Position numbers and translations under genes: made by a program. DNA of 64,000 bases, from assembly GCF_040869045.1 (NCBI RefSeq), contig NC_090322.1:269850662-269914661 (forward strand), given 5' to 3'. The first letter of the stretch is position 1, and the number at the start of each line of letters is the position of its first letter. Origin of the DNA: Eurosta solidaginis (lineage: Eukaryota; Arthropoda; Insecta; Diptera; Tephritidae). A model generated the notes under the pieces. It searched no databases and was not told where the DNA came from. It saw nothing but the letters and a program-made list of their open reading frames with translations. Positions 18,785 to 30,813 of the stretch are shown here, one piece after another.

Positions 18785-21120
18785 GCAAACATCACTCACA
18801 CTTCGATCACGGAGCTAGTAGTGCCGGGTTTGGTGACCGATACCAAGATAGAATGGGCAGTGAAAACGTTTTCTAAGTTTAAATCGCAGGGCCCAGACGG
18901 TATATTCCCGGCCATGCTACAAGTTTCAAGTATGACGGTCGCGGTATGGCTTAAAATAATATTCGATGGGTGCCTAAGGCTGAATCATGTACCGCACTCT
19001 TGGAGAACTGCTCGTGTAACTTTCCTACCAAAGGCGGGGAAGATCGGTCACGTGTATCCCAAAGACTATAGACCCATTAGCTTAACATCATTTCTGCTCA
19101 AAACCTTTGAGAGGCTGATAGATAAGTACATAAAGTCCAACGTGGATGAAAAGCTGCTCTCCACAGCACAGCATGCGTACACCAAAGGCAAGTCGGTAGA
19201 CACCGCATTGCATAGGGTGGTAATAAGCATAGAGAAATCCCTGGAATATAAGGAGTATGCTCTAGGAGTCTTCTTGGACATTGCCTGGGCTTTCAATAAT
19301 GTTTCTAAATGGACGATTATGGATGGTCTTAATTACATTAAAGTACATCCTGCCTTAATCAGATGGATCGGCTGCATGTTAAATTGCAGAAAGATTACAT
19401 CACAATGGGGATTGTACGAGGCCACGAAATCAGTGGACAGGGGCACGCCGCAGGGAGGGGTGCTATCACCTCTGCTGTGGACGCTGGTCATCAACCCACT
19501 GCTCAGGCGATTCGACGAGGGACCCGTAAAACTTACGGCTTACGTAGATGACGTTGCAATTGTCATAAGTGGAAAGTGCCTTCCAACGATTAGTTCTTTG
19601 ATGGATCGGGCGCTTCAGGATATTCATACCTGGGTATCTAATGTCGGGTTGAAAGTCAATGCGGAGAAGACGGATATGGTCTTGTTTACAAAGAGGTACA
19701 AGGTCCCAAATTGGACCAGGCCTAAGTTAGGAGGGGTGACCTTACAGGAGAAACCTTGCACAAAATATCTAGGAATCATCCTAGACAGTAAGCTGTCATG
19801 GAAGCTCAACGTGTAGGAGAGGGTGAAGAAGGCCTCAACGGCACTTTATGCATGTAAAAGAATGCTGGGGTGTACGTGGGGCTTATCGCCCTCTCTTTCT
19901 CATTGGGTTTTACAGCAATTGTAAGCCCTATTATATACTATGGAGTTCTTGTTTGGTGGAAAGCCACACAAAAAACAACATACCTCAAAAAATTAGAGGG
20001 GGTATGCAGACTATCGATGCTTAGCATTACGGGAGCCCTGAAAACAACCCCGACGGCTGCACTGTATGCCATTCTGCACATTCCAACTGTAGACCTGGTA
20101 GCAAAGAACATAGCATTAACAACCGCAACGAGGCTCGGTGCCTCGGGGCAGCTTGAGCGCCGACCATATGGCCATAGTAGTATAGCGTCATCAATCACAA
20201 GACGAGCAGACTACCTGATTCCCTATCTGCGCTTCGAGGGAGATCTTAAGGCCACAATAGAGTAGGACGGTTGGGGAAAGGGTGCGCAAATGGCGGACGA
20301 GGCGATACATGTGTACACAGATGGTTCCAAAGTAGTGGAAGAAGTAGGGGCTGCGGTATACTGTGCTGATCCAGGAATAAGCAGATCCTACAGGCTGCCG
20401 AATTACTGTAGCGTTTTCCAAGCGGAAATATTAGGCGTAACCAAAGCAGTAGAAACCCCGGAAGAGAATAGCTTCAGCTGCAACCGTGTTAACTTTTATA
20501 TTGACAGTCAAGCAGCAATTAAGGCAATAATCTCGCATAGCACAGCATCGAAATGCATGTTAGAGTGTAAGCAGTCTCTGGAGAGAATCGGGACAGGGAG
20601 AAGCATACATCTATATTGGGTCCCAGGGGCTATGGGAATAGATGGGAATGAAAAAGTGGACGAACCAGCTAAAAAGGGCGCATCCCTTGGAGGTTGCTCC
20701 GTAGACGTCCCAATTAGACTGGGCGAGATTAAGCGAAGGCAAGAGGTGCATATGATCTACCAAGCGGGAAAGGCGTGGGTTCAAGCGCGGGGCTGTAAAG
20801 TGTCGAAGATTATGTGTAGGTCTTACAACCTTAGACTAACAAAGTTGCTTCTATCTTTAAAAAGAGAGGACTGTAGACTCATGACGGGTATTCTGACTGG
20901 ACACTGCCTTTTGGCGTCACATGCCTTTAAATTAAGCTTGGTCAGTGATAGCAGATGTAGGAAGTGCGGGTTGGAGGAGGAAACGGTCGAGCACGTTCTG
21001 TGCTCGTGCCCTGCACTTGCCAAGCTAAGACTCCAGCTATTAGGAGTGATACAGCTCATACAGTCAGATCTACAAGCAGCAAGTGGGTTAAGTCCTAGGA
21101 AGCTTCTAGTTATAACATAG
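18785..21120 (+). pseudogene. LINE ORF2: reverse transcriptase, RNase H, zinc knuckle; broken, no endonuclease
   Basis: Polymerase of the LINE. Reverse transcriptase motifs in order: SQGPDGIFPAML, LPKAGK, YRPISLTS, a first catalytic Asp in FLDIAWAFNN, RGTPQGGVLSPLLW, and AYVDDVAI. Then come a connection region, RNase H (VYTDGSK, FQAEILG, YIDSQAAI, WVPGAMGIDGNEKVDE) and a C-terminal CCHC (CRKCGLEEETVEHVLCSCP). Breaks: TAG at 19814-19816, a one-base loss near 19908, and TAG at 20263-20265. The reading starts within ~45 bases of the end of ORF1, directly in the region before the polymerase palm, so the endonuclease (usually over 200 residues) is deleted. Confidence 0.88.
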
Positions 21121-21239
21121 GTCCTGGTTTTTGATAGGGTTTTTCAGTTTGGTCGTTAAAAAAAACTTCTGGTAACACTACGGACTCAATCAGTCTATGT
21201 GAGGTCCTCATGGACCGGCCAGTTCAACCTAACCTAAGT

Positions 21240-22658
21240 TTCTGACCGAACGAAATGCGCTGCAGTTTTCCTAAATATTTTTATATTGAAATAACATAGA
21301 GCTTGAAATCGTTTTACGAAAGTAGGAAAATTAAATTTGTTTATAGAAGTGATTACAGGTACTTTTTTAATCCATTATTTTTTTAAGAATTGACCGCAGC
21401 TGTATATTTGCGTGTAATTGGTTGCTGTTTAACAATTTGTGGTCGCTGTTTAGTATTTTACTTCATAGTACATATTCCATAAGAAAATTCCAAAAGAAAA
21501 ACTTGCCACATAAGTAGGCTAAAATTGGTGGGATACAAAATTGTATACCAACAAACTTTCTAAAAACTCAGAATAAAAATTTTGCAAATTCTTATGACAG
21601 CTTTTAAAATATTGGTAAATTCTTGTGAACTTTATGTGAGTTTATGTGAGATATTACGCTATAATTTAAAGAGAATGAATAATAAATGTAAAAATAAATA
21701 TTAGTAAAGAATAAAATCATTTTCAATTTGAACCTATTCAGATGTCTACTACTCTATGTAGGAAAGTGAAGTGAAATAGTTGAAAATTTCACACATACAT
21801 GCATGCATATGCCAGCGGGTAGAAAAACGATCTAAACATGATTGGCAAATTTTAATAAGTTTGTTAAAAAAAAAATTCAATAAATTGTATGCCTGTTCGT
21901 ATACAAACAACACTCTCACTTTTTTCTACTCTTTCTTCTTCTCCTCACTGCCCCTAAACCTTTTTCCTGTTTCTCCGCCGCTTTCGTTCGGTTTCCATTT
22001 CCCTATATTCTTTTCTATCTTTCCTCTCTTACTTTCTTTTCCTAAGTCTTTAGCTGCCCTCTTAACTTTACATTCATCTTCTCCTTCTTCTTCCTTTTAC
22101 ATTTTTCTCATACCCGTGCTTTCCACCTTTTCCTCTCTTTCGCTCTCTGGCTTTGCCCCATTTAGTCTTTTCTTCTCTTTCATTTTCTTCCTTTTCGATT
22201 GCGGTTCCACTCCATCATTCTATTTGTTTTCAATTCCCTTTATTTCCCATGCTTTCTGTCTTATCCTAACTTTTTCGCTTTGTACAATCCGCAATCTTTT
22301 CAGCTTTTATTCCCTTCCCGATTTCGCGGAAATCCTGCAATTCGTTTCCTTGTCACCTATGAAAAAAAATCTCTGAGATAGTGCGTTTTTTAAACAAATC
22401 TTAAGATAGGCTGTTTTTGAAAAATACTCTGAGATGGGGAATTTTCGAATTTGCATATTCTACTTAGCAGTCGACATGTAGTACACAGACATGTTCCGCA
22501 TTGCACAGCCTATCGATAACTGGATTGATTCTTGGATGAGTCATCTTTGCTTAGCGTAGTCTTTGTAAGTGGTTTGATATATGGGGACATATGTAGAATG
22601 TAAATGCAGCCGTAGTGTGTGGTCACTACGCTGTAGCTTAATGTGGGAACTAGGGACG
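21240..22658. other. Non-coding AT-rich stretch with long pyrimidine tract
   Basis: 21915-22330 is strongly C/T-biased (ttctcctcactgccc-, ctttcttttcc-like words). The 198-codon open frame across it is a composition effect: Ser/Phe/Leu-rich with no domain. Nothing else recognised. Confidence 0.5.
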
Positions 22659-22866
22659 TGTTAAGAGTTTATATGAGCGAAGTCACACAGCAACTCACGG
22701 GAAACTCGTCATATACATATAAATAAAAGTCTCTGAGCAGATACACAACTTTTATGCATACATGTTAAGAGTTTATATGAGCGAAGTCACACAGCAACTC
22801 ACGGGAAACTCGTCATATACATATAAATAAAAGTCTCTGAGCAGATACACAACTTTTATGCATACA
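22659..22866. repeat. Direct tandem duplication, 2 x 104 bp
   Basis: Two adjacent copies (22659-22762, 22763-22866) beginning tgttaagagtttatatgag that look identical. The unit and the sequence after it (tggcaaacatgag) resemble 45965-46230, so it lies in an unnamed dispersed repeat and is a recent local duplication. Confidence 0.85.
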
Positions 22867-23731
22867 AGTGTACGAAGAGATGTATACACTGCTGGTTTGT
22901 TGGAAATTAAAAGCCGGAGATATAATGGCAAACATGAGCAAATGCGATTTATAAAAAGAAAGCGGGTGGTTAGGTATTCAAGTTTAAGTAAAATTTTTTT
23001 CTCTTTTTGAGGTTTGTTGGTTGTAAGATTGTACATTATTTGGTTAGATTTATATAAGTGTTAAAAAAAAATGTATAAAATATTAAACTAAATTAAATCA
23101 AGCTTTTTATCGAAACGTTTTTTTAGCTTCACCATACAAATCGAAAATGTTATTTATGTGTCGTGTTTTCTATTTAGTTTGGAAATTATTGATTTTTATA
23201 ATAAAACAAAAAACTGTTACGATCCCCGATTTGTACACAGAATTTGTGTACAGATAAGTTGTAGTGTAGTTACTAAATACAATTCACGAAGAGTATAATT
23301 TTATTAGTAATGTAATTTGATTTACCCAGCTCTGTTACAACTTTGAGGGGCATCGACAATTTTTATATTTTTTTGGGCTTTGAACTGTAGTTTCGTGGCA
23401 TCCAAAAGCGTTAAAGCTAAAACACAAAGTGACCTCAATATTTTTTGTAGGGGAATAATTAAGCTTTAATTTGAGCTGCACTATAGAAAATCAAAACTCA
23501 TCCACAATGCAAATATTTTAAAAAGATGAAAAAACAAATGCAAAATTCGATAAATTTTAACAAAACATATGAAAATATATTTTTATATATGTATATATAT
23601 TTTTGTTTCTCTGGGAGAAGAAAAAGAAGCATCTAAACCTTATTTTTGGTACGTTAAAGTTTCATATTCTAAATATTTATTTTAAAAAGCTTATTTTCGT
23701 CACCCTGTTTCATCCTAATCCGGTCACAATT
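22867..23731. other. No gene seen
   Basis: AT-rich. It contains part of the repeat shared with 45965-46230 (to about 22990) and a short hairpin near 23231-23254 (tgtacaca / tgtgtaca). No other structure recognised. Confidence 0.4.
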
Positions 23732-24738
23732 AAGCCCGGTTTTTCAGTACAAGTTCAACTCAGTTTGTCAGTTAAACTACGCTTAAACTAATTCTGCAGT
23801 TTTTGAATCTAATTTAACTGAAATATAAGCTGAGCTTAAGCGGCCGATCTGGCAGGGCTAAGCTCTAGTTAATCTATCAGTTATTTGCGTTCGTTCGAAA
23901 TGGTGTCGAATATACCCAACAAGCACTTGGGCTTGAGTACCATTAGAGCTCATGTTGATAACTAGGCATACTTCTAAAATCTCAAGAGTTGTTTCGAAAA
24001 AGTGGCTCAACTCGAGAATTATAGCGTACTCAGCAAAAGGCGGTATTTTTTGTAAAGCAAAAACTTCTATTAAGTTGAAAATTTTAATTACAAACTTGTG
24101 CTTCTCTAACTGGACTCAAATGTTAGATTTCATACTACAGTATTTTCACGAAGATAAAATAAAATATGTATAATTTATTTTTAATTAATAACGTTTCATT
24201 ACTGCTACCTCCTTGGAGATTTTGTTTTCAACTCCACCTCAACTCGATATCCAATGTAGAATATTAACTGGAGAAATATGTTGTATATTCATTTGAGAAC
24301 TATACATTTCCCAAAATCTCTCAAAGGTTGGATAATAATTTGATAATAATAATAATTCTCTAAATTTTACAAAATTTCTCAACGGTTGGATAGCGATTGG
24401 AGAATGAAGGTGGATATCAACTCGAGAACTATCTGGTTTAAGAATAAATAAATAAATAAATAGTGATGTTGGATATCACCTCCGGAACTAGATATATATT
24501 TCGCTGCACAAATATTTTTTCCATGTTTGTTGGGTAAAAAAATCCAACTGTTGCCGTATCTACAAATTATCTAGATAACAAAAAACCAATGTTGCCGTAC
24601 AAAACAACATACCCGAAAGGTGGCCTTAAACTGTGACTGAAAACCTGCTCAGTAGTTTAACTGGAGTTTAAATTTGACTAGAATTTAAGCAAACTTCGTT
24701 TAAGCTTAGCTTAACCAACAACTGAAAAACCGGGCCTA
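23732..24738. mobile_element. ~1-kb TIR element, ends gcccggtttttcagt
   Basis: The ends GCCCGGTTTTTCAGT and ACTGAAAAACCGGGC are perfect inverted repeats of about 15 bp, extended by weakly inverted 'gtttaa/ttaaac' blocks. The interior has no transposase. Its right part recurs at 53595-54155. No clean TSD could be assigned. Confidence 0.75.
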
Positions 24739-24889
24739 CAATCACAACATTTTCACCATTGTTGGTGGATTTTTGAAATATCAAGTTTTTTTCATGTGTA
24801 TGTACGAAAAATACCCGGTCACTTGAGCATAATTACCAATGATATACATACCCAAGGAGGAAAAGAAGCTGACTATAAATGAGTTCCCA

Positions 24890-27120
24890 ATAAACTAACG
24901 TACGCTATTATCTGCTTATTTTCTCAGTAAAAAGCTAGCTACTTTTGTATGGCAAAGCCGAACGTGTTTTTTTCACGACTTGTCAACTAACTAATAGATA
25001 ATAAATTTTAGCCGAAATACAAGTTAGCATATTAGCCAACTATATTATTAAACTGTTATAATTATAATATTTCATATCTGCGACGCATTCAAATCCAACT
25101 GAAAGCCAACAACCATGCAAAAAAAGGTTATCAATGTTATCAATGAGGAGCTTCGTGCAAAAAGGATCTTCTTTAAAATTTACGATTTCCGTTTTTTAAA
25201 CATAATATAACATTTTTGTTGCTGTAGTTTGCGTAACATTTTCCTAATATTAATATATTTCATATATAATTTTTAGGCTGTATATGTTGACAAAATCCAT
25301 TTTTCAAAGTTTTCCCCAAAAATTACGAAATAAATTGGGTATAACTTTTTGCAAATAACATCTAAGCAACAGTGGTGCGTGAATGCAATTTTTATATGTG
25401 TCACTTCCTACTATGTAAAAAATGCCAAATCAAATTTCAGCGAAATCGAGAGTGAGTAATTAATTTTTTTTTGTTTTAAGAACTAAGCAAAAAACTGGCA
25501 CAGAGTTTTACATTTTCCGTTGACTCGAAGTCAGTTGCAGAGATATAAAAACATATTTGGTGTGGGTTTAGGACTAATAGTTGACTAGTTTACGCGACTC
25601 CGGAAAGTAACTCATTTCTTGTGGCGTTACCATGCCAACCACTGTGGAAAAAACTCAAAGCGAAATAGTTCTAAGTCAAAAAATTATTTGTAGAAAATAC
25701 GAAAGTTTTAGCCTACTGACGCGTAATTTCAGATAATGTTTTAGACCCTCGAAACTTCTAAAAATAATTGCGAAAAAATATGCAAATAAATGTAACGTCT
25801 CCTATGCCCGGATAAGATTTTACGCAACCAGAATAATAGTTACTTGAGGTTATCTTTTAGCTGGAACAGATCCGCTATATTTTTATACTCAGCGTGCTTT
25901 GCACACAGAGTATATTAACTTTGATTGGATAACGGTTGGTTGTACAAATATAAAGGAATCGAGATAGATATAGACTTCCATATATCAAAATCATCAGTAT
26001 CGAAAACAAATTTGATTGAGCCATCCGTCCGTCCGTCCGTCTGTCCGTTAACACGATAACTTGATAGATATCTTCACCAAATTTGGTACACGAGCTTATC
26101 TTGACCCAGAATAGATTAGTATTGAAAATGAGCGAAATCGGACGATAATCACGCCCACTTTTTATATATAGAAAATTTTGGAAAACGGAAAAAACCTGAT
26201 AATTTAGTAAATAATACACATAGAATGTTGAAAAATTTTTTTAAATGGGCGTGGCACCGCCCACTTGTGATAAAATCAATTTTACAAATATTATTAATCA
26301 TAAATCAAAAATCGTTAAACCTATCGTAACAAAATTCGGCAGAGAGGTTGCTTTTACTATAACGGATGCTTTGAAGAAAAATTAACGAAATCGGTTAAGG
26401 ATCACGCCCACTTTTATATAAAAGATTTTTAAAAGGGCCGTGGACGAATAAAATAAGCTTTATCTTTACAAAAAAGAGCTTTATATCAATGGCATTTCAT
26501 TTACCAAGTGGATTTATAACAATAAATAGGAAAAACCTCAAATTTTTAAAAATGGGCGTGGCACCGCCCCTTTTATGACTAAGCAATATTCTATATTTCG
26601 GGAGCCATAACTCGAAGAAAAATTAACATATCGTAATGAAATTGGAGGAGGGGATCGGGTAAAGACCACGCCCACTTTTATATAAAACAAATTTAAAAGG
26701 GTCGTAGACTAGAATAATAAGCTATAACTTGGCAAAAAATAGCTTTGAATCAATGATATTTCACATAGCATGTTTTATTGTAAGAGGAAATGGGGAGACA
26801 TTTTTTTTAACGGGCGGTGCCACGTGTTATGTAGAAAGGTAATTAATCTGAAAGGAAATGTAAAATTGAAGCTCACGCTGAGTATATAATGTTCGGTTAC
26901 ACTCGAACTTAGCCTTCCTTACTTGTTTTAATAACAGTTAAGCTTAACAGTTGGATATAGGCTTACTTACTTTTTGGCTTGAACTAGTTGAACAGTAGTT
27001 AGCTGAAAAGTAATGCAGAAGTAACAACCTCTGACTATTTTTTGACCATTGCCATATAAAAGTAGCGAGCTTTTTGTATAGAAAATAAACAGCTAATAGT
27101 GCACGTTACCAACTTGTAGA
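24890..27120. repeat. Widely spaced inverted repeat arms flanking a nested insertion
   Basis: The arm at about 24896-24962 (taacgtacgctattat, then gctagctacttttgtat) is the inverted relative of 27050-27115 (atataaaagtagcgagc, then aatagtgcacgtta). Between them sits the ~1.05-kb insertion 25881-26930. I infer a foldback or TIR element split by a later insertion; its outer ends were not resolved. 25000-25880 is AT-rich and otherwise unexplained. Confidence 0.6.
25881..26930. mobile_element. Second-family (cgcccac/gtgggcg) element, short copy without array
   Basis: Starts tatactcagcgtgc, followed by gcacacagagtata, so the terminus is itself a stem-loop. Ends with cacgctgagtatataatg, then gaacttagccttcctta. 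The interior alternates 'cacgcccactttt' and 'gggcgtggcaccgccc' blocks with 'ccgtccgtccgtccgtc' near 26025-26050. Non-coding. The same termini appear at 3745-3779, 48058 and 55170. Confidence 0.75.
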
Positions 27121-27318
27121 AAGCTAGTAGTTAGCTGCTTTTCCTGCTGAAAAGAGATGGATTTTTAATCTGAATGCATAAAGTCGGATGTGATCAAGGA
27201 AGACGAAACTTTTATTATAAGGCTTTTATACAATTTTTGATTGAATTTTAGAGTTCAAAAAATTATATGCAATTTTTCTTGTATTTAACATTTTTTTTTT
27301 TTAATAATCTTCCCACTT

Positions 27319-27438
27319 AGGGCCGTTTTCTCAGGTGAACTTTAAAATTTATCTTCCTATTAACACAAATTTTGTTCACAAAAAATGATTTTAACGGACG
27401 GATAACCCTTAAAGCTTACATGGGAAAACGGTTCTAAC
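27319..27438. mobile_element. ~120-bp MITE-like inverted repeat
   Basis: tagggccgttttctcag at the left and its imperfect complement (gggaaaacggttcta) at the right, with the inversion extending about 28 bp. No TSD resolved. Confidence 0.5.
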
Positions 27439-27439
27439 A

Positions 27440-28489
27440 ATTATTTCAGTTTGATTTTTTTTTTTTTTTTTGATTTCTCAGTAACAGTGGTTGATGGCTT
27501 TACAACCAGTTAATAGCTGACTTTTTGTAGTAAACTAAAAGTCAGTTATTTTGGGAATCCTGTAAAGTAATCAATTTATAGTTAGCTTCTTTTAGCCATT
27601 TCAGGGACTAGTATCATATCAAGAAAAACGTTTACTTCATTTAATAAATATATTTCACTTGTCTTAGATGTGCATGACGTCGCAGCCTTAAACCAAGTTC
27701 CAAGAAGTCTGATTTGGACATTTAATTATTTCCAAAATAAATGAAGCAGAATTATTGTTTGTGATTCAAATTACTTAAAAAAACATATATGCAATCGGCC
27801 TTGAGCTAGTTAGGAAAAAAAGCATTTAAATAAAATACACCAAGGACAACCAAAAAGTGAAATGCATAACTCAAAATAGAAGTGCGGTTTGATGAATAAA
27901 TATGTACCTATGTGCAAAAGAAGGTAAATAGGGTAAAGGCGATAGTAAAGGAAACCATTTGCAACAACTTCAAAAACGGTTATACTTCTTATTATTGGGC
28001 TTCAAAATAATCTAGCATATTTTCGGTATATTGTCACTACGTCAAAAGTCATCACCTCTTCCAGTGATCACCTAAAACCAGTTACTTATAGCGAATTACA
28101 TAGCAATTTTAACAATGAAGGGTAAAACTTTATTAACAAATTTAAAAAAACGTTGCAATAAGGCGGACTTTATATATATATAAGAAACATTTCGCTATTT
28201 GGCAAAAATTTCTTATTTAATTTTGAGTTTCCAGCAAAAATAAACTTTATTCCGGTTGAGTGAGTAGTATCCGGATAAAGGTGAAGCTACCCTAAACCAA
28301 TTTTATTTTACACAGTATAACTTCATACTTATCTTTTTATCTCTAAAAAGTTGTAATCTTATTTAAATAGTTATTAAATTTTCACTGCACGATTTGCAGT
28401 CACTTGCATTGCGTTTTAAATTTCGATATTCTATTGCCATATAGGTATGTACTTACTTATATGCATATACTTATGAGCATGCAATATAA
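27440..28489. other. No gene seen
   Basis: AT-rich sequence with T and A runs; no convincing ORF, terminal repeat or RNA gene recognised. Confidence 0.4.
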
Positions 28490-28898
28490 TAGCCGTGTTT
28501 TTTTTTACACGCGTATACTTTTCGTTTGCGCGTGAAAAAAACGCCTATCCTCGCTTAGATAATGGTTAGGAGACCCATCTAGCGGCTGTGGTTAAACAAC
28601 TAGTTACAGCAACAGGGTGTACCGAAAAGCGGAGACACAAGGCTTTGATGGCCATAGGGTATAACATATAGCTGAATCAGTTGCGATGAATTGTGGACAC
28701 ACATAGAATACATAGAATTAGTGTAGAGGGTGGAACAAAGACACATATTTCAGTTACATCTAAGTATAATGCGTATTGAAATTTAGTAGGACAAAATTTA
28801 TGCGAAGCAATTTCAGAGGTGTATTTAAAGTTTGTCGCTTAGCAGTACGTATAAAGTTTTAGCGTAAACGGATATAAGCGTGTTAAAAAACACGGCTA
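28490..28898. mobile_element. 409-bp MITE, TIR TAGCCGTGTTTTTT
   Basis: The left end tagccgtgttttttttta and right end taaaaaacacggcta are inverted, with further pairing of acacgcgtata against tataagcgtgt. If the outer TA is the duplication, it is a Tc1/mariner-type MITE. Non-coding. Confidence 0.75.
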
Positions 28899-29319
28899 AT
28901 GTTACATATGAAACACATTTGTATGTATAAAGTAAGTGTATAATAGATGTAAGTAAAAATGTATATTTATTCAAATGCAAAACTTAAGTTTTATAAATTC
29001 GCAAATAATTTATCAAAATTTCGGCGAAACCGAAAACTTTATACCCAGTGGCGGATTTTAGCAATAACTTACGGGTTTTTAAAAATTGTGCCGTTTCATA
29101 TAATTTTGCATACTTTTGCTAGTGGCGAGTCAGTGAGATATTTTTCGTACAACGCATAATTCAATGAAAAACAAAAAGGTAGAAAATGACTTTCGCTTTT
29201 CAATAAATATGCATGTTGCTTGATATCACCAATATCCACGAAAATTTGTAGAAATGTAACTTAGACTTCATTAACTGTGGAAATAGAGGGACGGAAATAT
29301 TAAAGAAACATGATGATAC
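28899..29319. other. No gene seen
   Basis: AT-rich. The phrase cagtggcggattttag near 29047 resembles a hAT end but no partner was found. The 66-codon open frame shows no family features. Confidence 0.35.
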
Positions 29320-30160
29320 ATCATCATCCGTTATTGGCGCTTAACCGCCTAGCGATTTTGGCTATCCCTGTTGCTCGGTAACTGGCGATAATTGGGAGCA
29401 CCAACGGAGGTTCTAGTCTTCCTCCTCCTCCATCCCCTTCCTCTGTTTCTAAACTGCGTTAGCGGTAATACTTTCTTGGCCGGAGCGTCTTCGTGCATTC
29501 GCATAGCATGACCTAGCTAGCGAAGCCTTTGCGTTTTTCATTTGCTGCACTATCGTCATATTTGCGTAAAGCTCATATAGCTCATCATTAAAACCACAGG
29601 GCTAGGGGGTTTAGAATATACGCGCGGCAGGTATGCCTGTTTTAAGAGGCGACTAAAATACCAAATTTATTCAAGGGTTTGTGGACCGCAACCCTTTCAA
29701 GGGGTTGCCTGCGCAATATGTAGCTTCTCCAACCCAATTGTCAACCTCAACTACCCATGGCGAATCCTGTCTCTTTAACAGCCTAGGCTCTGGAAACCCC
29801 AAGCTCCTCATGTATCTAGGGGTGGGAGGGCAGGATGGCCTAGAAGGTTTCATGTGGTCATACTAAATCGTTCCCGATATAGTTAATGGTGCTCTTTACC
29901 GGAACGTACCGGATCTTCATCCGGCAAAGGACAATCAACATCGATAACACTCCCCAAGACCTGTCGCTACAACAACAACCACAAAAGCTCATCATTAAAC
30001 CTCCTTCAATACTCGCCGTCTACATCACGGACAGATCCGTAAATCATAAATAAAACTTTTCTCTTCAACACTCCAATAGCCACCCATCGACTTGTAGAGC
30101 CTGATTTTTTTCGTCAAGAGAGGGCTTTAGGACTTTACTTGAGATGATACAGGGTTTTGA
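29320..30160 (-). pseudogene. LINE 3'-terminal fragment (post-reverse-transcriptase region), interrupted
   Basis: Read on the minus strand from about 30160, decayed coding sequence shows phrases typical of the C-terminal part of an insect LINE polymerase: RRFNDELYELYA, then in a shifted frame LGHAMRMHEDAPAKKV. It ends at ggttaagcgccaata (29337-29351). Frameshifts and stops are many. A short retroposon splits it at 29593-29985. The same 3' end recurs at 51541-51655. The clade (RTE-like or another) is unresolved. Confidence 0.65.
29593..29985 (+). mobile_element. Short retroposon (SINE-like or truncated LINE), 14-bp TSD
   Basis: 393-bp insertion bounded by a perfect 14-bp duplication agctcatcattaaa (29579-29592 and 29986-29999). 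The right end is an ACAACAACAACC-type tail, so the element runs left to right. The head has ttagaatatacgcgc and gtatgcctgttttaagagg. Open frames on both strands are short and unremarkable. TSD length and tail show target-primed retrotransposition. I recall this as an abundant dipteran repeat; unverified. Confidence 0.8.
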
Positions 30161-30388
30161 TTCGTTGTTTCTCTCTTCACATTATTTTGTATCCCAACAA
30201 ATTTCGAGGACCAAAAAAACAATTTTAGTACTTTTTCACCACTTAGGTTAAAATTTTTATTAGTTGTTTGCAAACTTTTTCAATCTTCCCTTCATTTTTG
30301 CTCAAACTAAATCCCACTTGTTTTCCTCTCAAATATATGCAGCCCAAATTGTGACCCACCGTCGATTCGTATGTCTTTCAACTGGTAT

Positions 30389-30802
30389 TGTAACGAATTT
30401 ACTGCAAATCCTCTTATTCGCAACCTTCTACTAACGTTCGTATCGCTAAACTGTTGAATAAATAACTCCAATATTTAATAATGCAAATTCGCCTTTATTA
30501 AAGTACTTCACAATAACACGGATCCTCTCAACCAATAGCTTGTCTAAATGAAACTGATTGTCGTGCCTCTACTGTTGCTGCCTTTTATACTCTGTGATTT
30601 CTCTTTCGCATCTTCTTATAATTGCATACTTTTGGGAGCATCTCAGCTAAGATATCTCCGCATGTGTTTGTGCGTCTCTTCTCCGCTGCGTGTACATACA
30701 TCTGTGTAGACATAATGATTGATCTAATGATGTGCATACAAGTTACTGCTTAGCATCGCTTAGAGATGACAGTACCCCTTAGTGTTGCTAATATTCGTAA
30801 CA
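30389..30802 (-). repeat. 3' LTR of copy 2 (414 bp, internally deleted)
   Basis: Same ends as the partner LTR but lacks about 84 bases present at about 33305-33410 and has point differences (cggatcctctcaacc against ctgatacttcacaacc). Confidence 0.9.
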
Positions 30803-30813
30803 CTGCCCTCCAC

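Larger units (their letters stand above)
17100..21236 (+). mobile_element. LOA/I-group non-LTR retrotransposon, endonuclease-deleted
   Basis: Two-ORF LINE: a 5' leader (about 17100-17360), ORF1 with a DUF4780-like domain, then a polymerase ORF with reverse transcriptase, RNase H and a C-terminal zinc knuckle, and a 3' end of gttcaacctaacctaa type. RNase H places it in the I/LOA-like part of the Jockey superfamily. The apurinic-type endonuclease expected at the start of ORF2 is absent. Several stops and a frameshift make it inactive. The 5' boundary is approximate; I found no clear target duplication. Confidence 0.85.

Noticed and set aside
21780..22376. 198-codon plus-strand open frame
   Set aside because: Pyrimidine-tract composition (Ser/Phe/Leu/Pro); no domain and no support.
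29047..29130. hAT end (cagtggcggattttag)
   Set aside because: No partner TIR or 8-bp duplication found nearby.
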